Positions 9,026 through 15,334 of a DNA stretch of 34,834 nucleotides are shown here, piece after piece. The stretch is taken from assembly GCA_035447065.1 (NCBI GenBank), contig DAOTGJ010000037.1, forward strand, positions 1-34,834, given 5' to 3'. How positions within the stretch are numbered: the first letter of the stretch is position 1; each line of letters begins with the position of its first letter. The notes under the pieces are model-generated. The model made no database searches. It worked only from the letters and a program-made list of their open reading frames with translations, and was not told where the DNA came from. The DNA is from CALEMW01 sp035447065 (GTDB taxonomy: Bacteria > Krumholzibacteriota > Krumholzibacteriia > LZORAL124-64-63). The translations under genes and the position numbers were made by a program.

Positions 9026-10339
9026 ATGACCCGCTACCGCGACGCCGTCTTCGCGGCCACCCACAACTCCTACGCCGGCGGCGCGCGCGGCGACCTGATC
9101 GCGCAGCTCGACGCCGGCGTGCGCGGCCTGGAGCTGGACGTGGTGCGCGGCGGCGGCCGCATGCTGCTGGGCCACGGCCTGCCCGGCCTGGAGGTGAGCC
9201 ACGACGGCGCCAACCCCAACGACCTGCTGCTGGACTCCTGGCTGCGGCGCGTGGCGGCCTGGCGCGGCCCCGGCCCGCTGACCCTGGTGCTGGATCTGAA
9301 GAGCAAGCTGCCCGCCGGCGAAGGCCCGGACACCATCACCGGCCTGCTGGATCTGCTGGACGACGTCTTCGGCGCGCGGCTCGTGCCGGCCGCGGATCCG
9401 GCCGTGCTGGACACGCCCGTCTCCGACCTGGACGGCCGCGTGGTCGCCGTGATCTCCGGCTCCCGCCACACCCGCGAGCGCCTGCGCCGCGACCCCGGCC
9501 GCAATCCCGTGCTGGCCGCCGACGCCCGCGGCCGCCTCCTGGAGGTGCACGCCTCGCCCAACGGCCGCGACCTCTGGTGGTGGAGCGGCGCGGACACAGG
9601 CCGGAGCCTGCGCTGGCTAGCCCACGGCCGCATCGCCCGCCCCGGCCGCTTCCCCTGCCTGGCCATGGCCCCCGACGGCTTCTTCGCCCTGGTCACCACT
9701 CCCGACGGCTCCCGCCGCGACGCCGGCCAGCTCATGGTGCGCACCGGCCGCCTGGACGCGCGCGGCCGACCGGTCTTCCACCGCGCCCGCCGCCTGGGCT
9801 GGGGCCGCGACGCCCACCTGGTCTGGCGCGACGACGCCTTCCACGCCGTGTTCACCGCCGCCGCCACCGGCGACCGCGTCCACCGCCTGGGCCGCCCCCT
9901 GGCCGACGGGACCGCCCTGCAGTGGTCGCCCGCCCCGGCCCGGCTCCCGGCCCCGCCACACCCCGCGCCGGTGCTCCTGCCCGACGGCGCCGCCGCCGCC
10001 GTGGACACCGACGCCGAAGGCCATCTCCGTTGGCGTCGCGGCGACGGCCCCTGGCTCCCCCTCCGCTACCATGAGCTGGCCTGGGTGGAGCTCCAGCCCG
10101 GCGACCCGGTCCGTCTGCAGCGCGACGGCCTGATGTTCTGCGCCGCCTCGGCTCGCTCGGCGGCGTGGGGCGCGGCGCGCAAGGCCCAGGGGCGGGTGGT
10201 GCGGCTGTGGCAGGTCACGGAGGGGCGGCGGCCGGCGTCGCCGGTCAACTTTCCGGCGACGGATATGCCGCGGGCCGCCTGGTATCTGAAATATCTGCAA
10301 GAGATCGGCGGGGAGCACCAGCCCCCCGCCACAATCTAA
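9026..10339 (+). CDS. PI-PLC-like phosphodiesterase (TIM barrel) with Arg/Trp-rich C-terminal domain
   Basis: This is a 437-residue protein. The first ~170 residues resemble the PLC-like phosphodiesterase superfamily: ATHNSYAGG (a candidate catalytic His at about residue 12), then GVRGLELDV with acidic residues, then LLGHG with a second His, then a LTLVLDLKSK strand. This pattern fits the two-histidine, metal-assisted PI-PLC X-type mechanism. The remaining ~260 residues contain repeating W/R-rich strands (SPNGRDLWWW, APDGFFALVT, DDAFHAVFT, EGHLRWRRGD) that look like a small beta-propeller. No signal peptide is visible: the catalytic strand begins within the first dozen residues. AGGAGG five bases before ATG 9026 fixes the start. 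Its stop abuts the convergent DUF937 stop. Substrate is unknown. Confidence 0.75.
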   Translation: MTRYRDAVFAATHNSYAGGARGDLIAQLDAGVRGLELDVVRGGGRMLLGHGLPGLEVSHDGANPNDLLLDSWLRRVAAWRGPGPLTLVLDLKSKLPAGEGPDTITGLLDLLDDVFGARLVPAADPAVLDTPVSDLDGRVVAVISGSRHTRERLRRDPGRNPVLAADARGRLLEVHASPNGRDLWWWSGADTGRSLRWLAHGRIARPGRFPCLAMAPDGFFALVTTPDGSRRDAGQLMVRTGRLDARGRPVFHRARRLGWGRDAHLVWRDDAFHAVFTAAATGDRVHRLGRPLADGTALQWSPAPARLPAPPHPAPVLLPDGAAAAVDTDAEGHLRWRRGDGPWLPLRYHELAWVELQPGDPVRLQRDGLMFCAASARSAAWGAARKAQGRVVRLWQVTEGRRPASPVNFPATDMPRAAWYLKYLQEIGGEHQPPATI

Positions 10340-10939
10340 CTACTTCCCCCCGAACAACTTGCCGAGCATTCCGCCACCCAGCTTGGCGATGTCGTTGGCA
10401 TCCATGTCGCCGTCGCCATCCTGGTCCAGCAGGGCGCCCAGCATGCCCAGCTGGGGGGCCTTCTTCTCCATGGCCTGACGCTCGCCGCCCAGCATGTTGG
10501 CCAGGCCCGCGGTGTCCAGGCCTCCCTGACGCTTGGCCTTGCCCAGGGCGCCCAGCACCATCGGGGCCAGCAGGGTGAGCATCTTGCCGGCAGTGGCGGG
10601 GTCCAGGCCCGAGGCCTTGCTCACGCCCTGGGCGGCGCGGTCCTGCTTGGCGCCCAGCACGTGCTTGAGGATGCCGGCGCCCATGGAGGTGTCGCCGCTG
10701 CCGAAGAAGCCGGCGGCGTTGTCCAGGATGCTGCCGTCGTGGTCGCGCTCCAGGGCGGCGCCCAGGGACGCGGCCCCGTCGTTGCTCTGCGCGTTGCGCG
10801 AGAGGGCGCCCAGGAGCAGGGGCAGGGCGGCGGCCATGCCGGCCTGGGCCTTGGTCTTATCGGTGCCGAGCTGGCCGGCGAGGTTGCCCAGCGCGTCGCC
10901 GCCGAGCTGGCCCATGAGGCCGTCGATCAATGAGGACAT
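10340..10939 (-). CDS. DUF937 family protein with EF-hand-like Ca loop
   Basis: This is a 199-residue protein of the DUF937 family. The N-terminus (SLIDGLMGQLGGDALGNLAG) and the AALPLLLGALSRNA helix are typical, as are the alternating Gly/Ala/Leu helices and the HDGSILDNAAGFF stretch. Near the C-terminus, residues about 172-183 form a DxDxDGDxDxxD loop that matches the EF-hand or dockerin calcium-binding pattern, with a hydrophobic helix on each side. The family is cytoplasmic and poorly characterised. ATG 10939 has GGAG seven bases upstream. It converges with the PLC-like gene with no spacer at all between the two stop codons. Confidence 0.88.
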   Translation of the reverse strand: MSSLIDGLMGQLGGDALGNLAGQLGTDKTKAQAGMAAALPLLLGALSRNAQSNDGAASLGAALERDHDGSILDNAAGFFGSGDTSMGAGILKHVLGAKQDRAAQGVSKASGLDPATAGKMLTLLAPMVLGALGKAKRQGGLDTAGLANMLGGERQAMEKKAPQLGMLGALLDQDGDGDMDANDIAKLGGGMLGKLFGGK

Positions 10940-11038
10940 GGTGATCTCCCCTGAAAACTGTTGGACGCGCGGGCGCGCCGTGGCGTGGTGCCCTCCCAGG
11001 ACACGCGCGGACCGGTCGGAGTCACGGCGTGGAACGAG

Positions 11039-11070
11039 TTTCCCCCGGAACCTCGCGGCTCCGGGGGAAA
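11039..11070. terminator. Strong inverted repeat, possible terminator
   Basis: Arms TTTCCCCCGGAACC and GGCTCCGGGGGAAA flank a TCGC loop, giving a 14-bp stem with one mismatch. It sits 30 bp downstream of the outer-membrane-barrel gene stop (minus strand) and 100 bp upstream of the DUF937 start. Transcribed on the minus strand it would follow the barrel gene. No long T-run follows, so factor-dependent termination or attenuation is as likely as intrinsic termination. Confidence 0.5.
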
Positions 11071-11099
11071 GATAGCACGGATCAGGAGATCGGCGCGGG

Positions 11100-11753
11100 T
11101 CAGAGACGCCAGCGCACCCCCAGCAGCAGCCGCGGCTCGATGCCGGCGCCGTTCACGGCGTTCTCCGCGTCCTCGTAGGTGTAGTCGTCACGGCCGTTGA
11201 TGTCGGTGCCGTCGGGCAGGTAGCCGGTGTCGTGACCGAAGATCTCGCCGTCCAGGTAGTAGTCCACGCCGGCGCTCAGCAGCATCTCCGCGCGCGTCCC
11301 CATGGGGAAGGCGCTCTCCAGGCCCAGGCCCCAGCCCCACTCGTTGCTGACGATGTCGAAGATCTCGTTGCCGCCGATGAACTCGTACGTGCCCTTGAAG
11401 CGCGCGTGGCGCGGGCCGCCGTAGAGCTGCACCGGCCGGCCGGCGAAGGTGGTGAACGGCAGCACCAGGTCCAGGCTGAACACGCTGATGGCGGCGGTCT
11501 CGTCGGGCGTGCCGTTGGTGTTGTCGTTGATGAAGACGTGACGGGCGGCCAGCGGATCGCCGGCGTCGCGGGAGGCGAAGGAGCCGCTCACGCGCAGCGA
11601 CCCGGGGAAGCCCACCGCGAAATCCGCCACGCCCAGTTGCAGTTGGCCACCCGTGCCGGCGGCGTGGCCCAGCTCGAAGCCGGCGGAGAACTCCGCCGCC
11701 GTCGCGGGGAGCGTCGAGAGAAGGCAGACCATGATCATCCACAATGTGCGCAT
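11100..11753 (-). CDS. Putative outer-membrane beta-barrel protein
   Basis: This 217-residue protein has an N-terminal signal peptide (about 1-19, ending ATAAE). The rest is alternating amphipathic strands with aromatic girdles and acidic turns, for example FSAGFELGH, GSLRVSGSFAS and AEMLLSAGVDYYLDG. It ends in RLLLGVRWRL; the long terminal strand fits an outer-membrane barrel, though it lacks the classic final Phe. The acidic loop FINDNTNGTPDET could bind a metal or face the outside. I do not recognise the family, so the barrel call is inferred from pattern alone. ATG 11753 has GAGG six bases upstream. It is preceded by 120 bp holding two hairpins and is probably its own transcription unit. 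Confidence 0.6.
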   Translation of the reverse strand: MRTLWMIMVCLLSTLPATAAEFSAGFELGHAAGTGGQLQLGVADFAVGFPGSLRVSGSFASRDAGDPLAARHVFINDNTNGTPDETAAISVFSLDLVLPFTTFAGRPVQLYGGPRHARFKGTYEFIGGNEIFDIVSNEWGWGLGLESAFPMGTRAEMLLSAGVDYYLDGEIFGHDTGYLPDGTDINGRDDYTYEDAENAVNGAGIEPRLLLGVRWRL

Positions 11754-11775
11754 CGTGTTCCTCGCAGGGGATGGT

Positions 11776-11820
11776 GCGGACCGCGGCGGGTCCGCGTGCA
11801 GATCGCCGCACGGTGCGGCG
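11776..11820. other. Two tandem hairpins in the intergenic leader
   Basis: The first hairpin pairs GCGGACC with GGTCCGC around a six-base loop (11776-11795). The second pairs CGCCGCA with TGCGGCG around CGG (11804-11820). Both stems are perfect. They lie between the methyltransferase stop (11874) and the barrel-protein start (11753), both on the minus strand. They could terminate the first gene or form a structured leader for the second. No T-run follows either one. Confidence 0.35.
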
Positions 11821-11873
11821 GGCGCCCGTGGAGGGGTGGCAAGGAGCGTTCCAGGGGGTCAGGAGTCGGGGAG

Positions 11874-12551
11874 TCAGGGACGACGGAACACGCCCAGGCG
11901 GCGCAGGGTGCGCGCGTCGTCGGGATCCGGCAGGGCGTCCAGGCGCTCCACCGCGAGCCCGTCCACGGCGAACCAGCCCATCTCCGCTTGGGAGAGGGGC
12001 CAGGGCGGCCCCTTGGGGTCGGTCTCGGCATCGTCGCGGCCGCGGGCCACGGCCACCAGGCGGCCGCCCGGCGCCACCAGCCGCGCGCAGGCGGCGCAGG
12101 TGTCGCGGCGCACGGCCAGCGGCAGCGACTGCACGGTGTAGACCTCCACCACCAGCGGGAAGCCGCGCACCCAGGCGGCGGGCGGGTCCTCCAGGCGGGC
12201 CACGGTCCAGTCGATGGGCAGGTGCGGGAAGCGGCGGCGGCTCCACGCCACCGCGGTGGGCGCCACGTCGAAGGCGGTCACGGCGTGGCCGGCCTCCGCC
12301 AGCAGCGCGGCGTCGTCGCCCAGGCCGCTGCCGATCACCAGGCAGCGCGTGGGCACGGGCGCGGCCTCGGCCAGCCAGGCGCGCAGCACGCGGTTGGGAG
12401 CCAGGTCCACCCAGGGCACGGACTCGGGATCGTCGGCCTGCTGCGCGGCGGCGTAGAGGGGATCGAACCAGGCGGTGGGCTCGCCGTCGGCGGCGGCCCG
12501 GCGGCCGGCGCGGGAGGCGGCGATGCGCTGCTGGCGTTCGCGTTCGTCCAA
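11874..12551 (-). CDS. Class I SAM-dependent methyltransferase (thiopurine-methyltransferase-like)
   Basis: This is a 225-residue Rossmann-fold methyltransferase. Motif I reads CLVIGSGLGDDAALLAEAG (SAM-binding loop), motif II has the acidic residue in VTAFDVAPTAV, and motif IV/V is seen in VVEVYTVQSL and LVAPGGRLVAVAR. The N-terminal PTAWFDPLYAAA and PWVDLAPNRVL segments recall thiopurine/tellurite-type small-molecule methyltransferases. The substrate is unknown. The TTG at 12551 is the likely start: it lies five bases after the upstream stop, and GAGGA sits in the end of that gene. It follows the unknown 211-residue gene so closely that the two are probably one operon. Confidence 0.85.
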   Translation of the reverse strand: MDERERQQRIAASRAGRRAAADGEPTAWFDPLYAAAQQADDPESVPWVDLAPNRVLRAWLAEAAPVPTRCLVIGSGLGDDAALLAEAGHAVTAFDVAPTAVAWSRRRFPHLPIDWTVARLEDPPAAWVRGFPLVVEVYTVQSLPLAVRRDTCAACARLVAPGGRLVAVARGRDDAETDPKGPPWPLSQAEMGWFAVDGLAVERLDALPDPDDARTLRRLGVFRRP

Positions 12552-12556
12552 GCGGG

Positions 12557-13192
12557 TCAGTCCTCGGGGTTCCAGCCGTCGGGCTCCAGCGGACCGGAGA
12601 CCATCTCCTCCAGCTTCACCTGCGACATGGACTGGGGGCGGTTGCGCAGCCCGGCGGCGATCTCCTCCGGCACGGCGCCCAGCCAGCCCTGGTAGTCGGT
12701 GGTGAGCCGGCCCACCTCCTCGCCGCGGGTGTGCAGGCGGTCGCGGGTCATGGCCTCGGGCCAGAGGCCGGTCACGCCGGCGTCCAGGCTGCCCATGCCG
12801 GTCTCCACCACACGGCCGTCGTTGCGGCGCACGGCCACGAACTCGCGGCCGCGCACCAGCGGCCCCAGGACCGCGGCGGCGTGGGCGGCGTCGGACTCGG
12901 GATCCTCCGCGCGGGTCTTGCACCAATGCACGTGCTCGCCCAGCACCACGCTGAGCTCCTCGCCGTCCAGCAGCAGGCACACCCCGTGGAGCTCGGAGTT
13001 GGGCGGCTCCAGGGTCACGCGGCGGCGGCCGCCGTGGCGGCGCACCTGGCAGATGAGCGTGGGATCCAGGTTGCGCAGGGCGTCCACCAGCAGCCAGGCG
13101 GCGTCATCCAGGCGGACGTGGTCGTCTTCGGTCAACGGAGCGGCGACTGGCTCGTCCGGGCGGACGAACATGTTGCGGATCTTCTTGAGCAT
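12557..13192 (-). CDS. Conserved-looking hypothetical protein
   Basis: I do not recognise this 211-residue protein. It has no signal peptide or membrane helix and should be cytoplasmic. Residues 1-20 are basic and hydrophobic. The middle contains DDAAWLLVDALRNLD, two predicted strands ending GVCLLLDGEELSVVLGEHVHW, and a lone Cys-Lys-Thr after it. The C-terminus has LTTDYQGWLGAVPEEIAAG and an acidic, Pro-rich tail. Codon use and GC content match the neighbours, and GGAGG lies five bases before ATG 13192, so it is a real gene. It is the first gene of a two-gene unit with the methyltransferase, which starts five bases after its stop. Confidence 0.75.
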   Translation of the reverse strand: MLKKIRNMFVRPDEPVAAPLTEDDHVRLDDAAWLLVDALRNLDPTLICQVRRHGGRRRVTLEPPNSELHGVCLLLDGEELSVVLGEHVHWCKTRAEDPESDAAHAAAVLGPLVRGREFVAVRRNDGRVVETGMGSLDAGVTGLWPEAMTRDRLHTRGEEVGRLTTDYQGWLGAVPEEIAAGLRNRPQSMSQVKLEEMVSGPLEPDGWNPED

Positions 13193-13314
13193 GGTCCCTC
13201 CCGGCCGCCGGACGCACCCCCGCGTCCTGCATGATCATGGGGCGGCCGCGGCGATCCTAGCCCAACCGCCATCCCGACCGACAGCGAAAAACGCGTCGGC
13301 CGCGGGAAAAGGGA

Positions 13315-14679
13315 TCATTCCTCCACCATCGTCACCGACGTATCGCCCCGCAGCAGCCGCGACAGCTCCTCCGGCTTGAGCCTCACCGCCAGCCGCACGC
13401 CCGTGTCCCGGTGCTCCTCCTCCATCACCGAGCCGGTGCGGTGGAACACGGCCACCAGGTCCATGCGGGAGTAGGGCACGTCCAGCCGCACGATGGTCTC
13501 GCGCTGGAGCAGCTTCTCCACCAGGGCGCGCCGCATCTCGGCCACGCCGTCCACGCTCACGGCCGAGATGAAGATGGCGCCGGGGTAGAGCCGCGCCATG
13601 CGGTTGCGCACGGTCTCGGCCTGCTCGGGCTCCAGGGCGTCCATCTTGTTGAAGACCATGAGCTGGTCGCGCTCCTCCGGCACCAGGTCCGCGAGCACGG
13701 TCTCCACGGCGGCGATCTGGTCCTCCGGCTCCGGATGGGAGGCGTCCACCACGTGGATCAGCAGGTCGGCCTCGCGCACCTCCGCCAGGGTGGCGCGGAA
13801 GCTCTCCACCAGGTGGTGCGGCAGGCGCCGGATGAAGCCCACCGTGTCCGAGATGAGCATGGAGCGGCGCTCGTCCACGTCGATGCGGCGGGTGGTGGTG
13901 TCCAGGGTGGCGAAGAGCTTGTCCTCCACCAGCACGTCGGCGTCGGTCAGCCCCCGCAGCAGGGTGCTCTTGCCGGCGTTGGTGTAGCCCACCAGGGCGG
14001 CGGCGTACTGGTCGAAGCGGCTCTTGGTCTGCACCTCGCGGTTGGCGGCCGCCTCGGCCAGGTCGCGCTTCAGCCGCGAGAGGCGCTTGCCCACGATGCG
14101 GCGGTCCGTCTCCAGCTGCGTCTCGCCCGGTCCCCGCGTGCCGATGCCGCCGCCCTGCCGCTCCAGGTGCGACCACAGCTTGGTCAGCCGCGGCAGCATG
14201 TAGCGCAGCTGCGCCAGCTCCACCTGCAGGCTGGCCTGCCGCGTGCGCGCGTGGGCGGCGAAGATGTCCAGGATCAGCTCCGTGCGGTCGATGACCGACA
14301 CGCGCCCCATCTCCGCGGGCTTCACCGCGTCGCCGGGCTTGGCGTGCTTGGACTCGGCGCCGTTGAGCGCCTTCTCCAGATTGCGGCCCTGGGCGGGCGA
14401 GAGCTCGTTGTCGAAGACCACCAGCGTGGCCTCGGTGTGCTTCACCGCCGCCACCAGCTCGTCCACCTTGCCCTTGCCCATGAGGGTGCGCGGCGCCGGC
14501 GCATCGCGCTTCTGGCGCACCTCGCCCAGCACGTCGCCGCCGGCGGTGTCCACCAGCCGGGCGAGCTCGTCCAGGTCGCAGTCGCCGCCCACCTCCTCGC
14601 CGAAACGCAGGGGCAGGTCCACGCCCGCCAGGATGACGCGCTGGCGGCGGTCGCGGGAATCCAGATCGATCATGGCCAT
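13315..14679 (-). CDS. hflX: GTPase HflX, ribosome-splitting factor
   Basis: This 454-residue protein is HflX, a translational GTPase that binds the 50S subunit and splits stalled ribosomes under stress. The N-terminal HflX domain is clear (GKGKVDELVAAV, VVFDNELSPAQGRNLEKAL, VIDRTELILDIFAAHARTRQ), as is the linker with GIGTRGPGETQLETDRR. The G domain has G1 GYTNAGKST (about residue 231), a TT G2 segment, G3 DTVGF (about 280), and G4 NKMD (about 343). A C-terminal extension of ~90 residues is normal. ATG 14679 is chosen, with AAGGAG about ten bases upstream; an ATG two codons later is an alternative. It is divergent from the macro-domain gene, with a perfect dyad between the two. Confidence 0.96.
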   Translation of the reverse strand: MAMIDLDSRDRRQRVILAGVDLPLRFGEEVGGDCDLDELARLVDTAGGDVLGEVRQKRDAPAPRTLMGKGKVDELVAAVKHTEATLVVFDNELSPAQGRNLEKALNGAESKHAKPGDAVKPAEMGRVSVIDRTELILDIFAAHARTRQASLQVELAQLRYMLPRLTKLWSHLERQGGGIGTRGPGETQLETDRRIVGKRLSRLKRDLAEAAANREVQTKSRFDQYAAALVGYTNAGKSTLLRGLTDADVLVEDKLFATLDTTTRRIDVDERRSMLISDTVGFIRRLPHHLVESFRATLAEVREADLLIHVVDASHPEPEDQIAAVETVLADLVPEERDQLMVFNKMDALEPEQAETVRNRMARLYPGAIFISAVSVDGVAEMRRALVEKLLQRETIVRLDVPYSRMDLVAVFHRTGSVMEEEHRDTGVRLAVRLKPEELSRLLRGDTSVTMVEE

Positions 14680-14732
14680 GGGTGGCGGGCTCCTTGAGGG
14701 TTCGGGTCGACGGGGGAAGATAACACAGCCTG

Positions 14733-14760
14733 TTCCCGGCGCCCGGGAATCCTCTACAAT
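14733..14760 (+). promoter_or_regulatory. Dyad plus -10-like hexamer in the hflX/macro divergent region
   Basis: TTCCCGG-CGC-CCGGGAA (14733-14749) is a perfect 7-bp inverted repeat. Six bases later TACAAT (14755-14760) is a good -10 match for the macro-domain gene, whose ATG is 34 bases further on. The expected -35 position falls inside the dyad and is poor, which suits a regulator-dependent promoter. The regulator is unknown. Confidence 0.4.
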
Positions 14761-14794
14761 GGGGGCGGCAAGGACTCGACGAAAGGCCCGACCC

Positions 14795-15334
14795 ATGACC
14801 CCCTGGCACACCCGCGTCACCCTCCTCCAGGACGACATCGTCGACCAGGACGTGGACGTCATCGTCAACGCCGCCAACGAGGATCTGACCCCGGGCGGCG
14901 GCGTGTGCGGCGCCATCCACCGCGCGGCCGGCCCCAAGCTGGAGCAGGCCTGCGCCGACATCGGCGGCTGCCCCACCGGCGAGGCCGTGATCACCCGCGC
15001 CTACGGCCTGCCCTGCCGCCGGGTCATCCACGCCGTGGGCCCCATCTGGGGCGGCGGCGGCGGCGAGGAGGAGGACGACCTGCTGGCCTCCTGCTACCGC
15101 GCCGCCCTGGAGCTGGCCGCGGAGGAGGGCCTGGCCAGCATCGCGTTTCCGAGCATCAGCACCGGCATCTACGGCTTCCCCCGGGAGCGCGCCTGCCGCG
15201 TGGTGCTGGGCGTGCTGGCCGACGTGCTGCCGGACCTGCCGGAGATCGAGGAGGTGCGCCTGGTGTGCTGGTCCGGGGAGGATCTGCGGGCGTACGAGGA
15301 GGCCTGGGAGGAGATGGTGGGGTCAGGGGCGTAG
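14795..15334 (+). CDS. Macro-domain ADP-ribose-binding protein / O-acetyl-ADP-ribose deacetylase type
   Basis: This is a 179-residue stand-alone macro domain, the full length of the MacroD/YmdB class. It shows VDVIVNAANEDLTPGGGVCGAIHRAAGP (split by a short turn) carrying the catalytic Asn and the Gly-rich ADP-ribose loop. It also shows GEAVITRAYGLPCRRVIHAVGP and the phosphate loop SISTGIYGFP. The expected role is removal of ADP-ribose from acidic residues or deacetylation of O-acetyl-ADP-ribose in the cytoplasm. The ATG is preceded by AAAGG about nine bases upstream. Its last 12 bases overlap the end of the convergent kinase gene. Confidence 0.95.
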   Translation: MTPWHTRVTLLQDDIVDQDVDVIVNAANEDLTPGGGVCGAIHRAAGPKLEQACADIGGCPTGEAVITRAYGLPCRRVIHAVGPIWGGGGGEEEDDLLASCYRAALELAAEEGLASIAFPSISTGIYGFPRERACRVVLGVLADVLPDLPEIEEVRLVCWSGEDLRAYEEAWEEMVGSGA

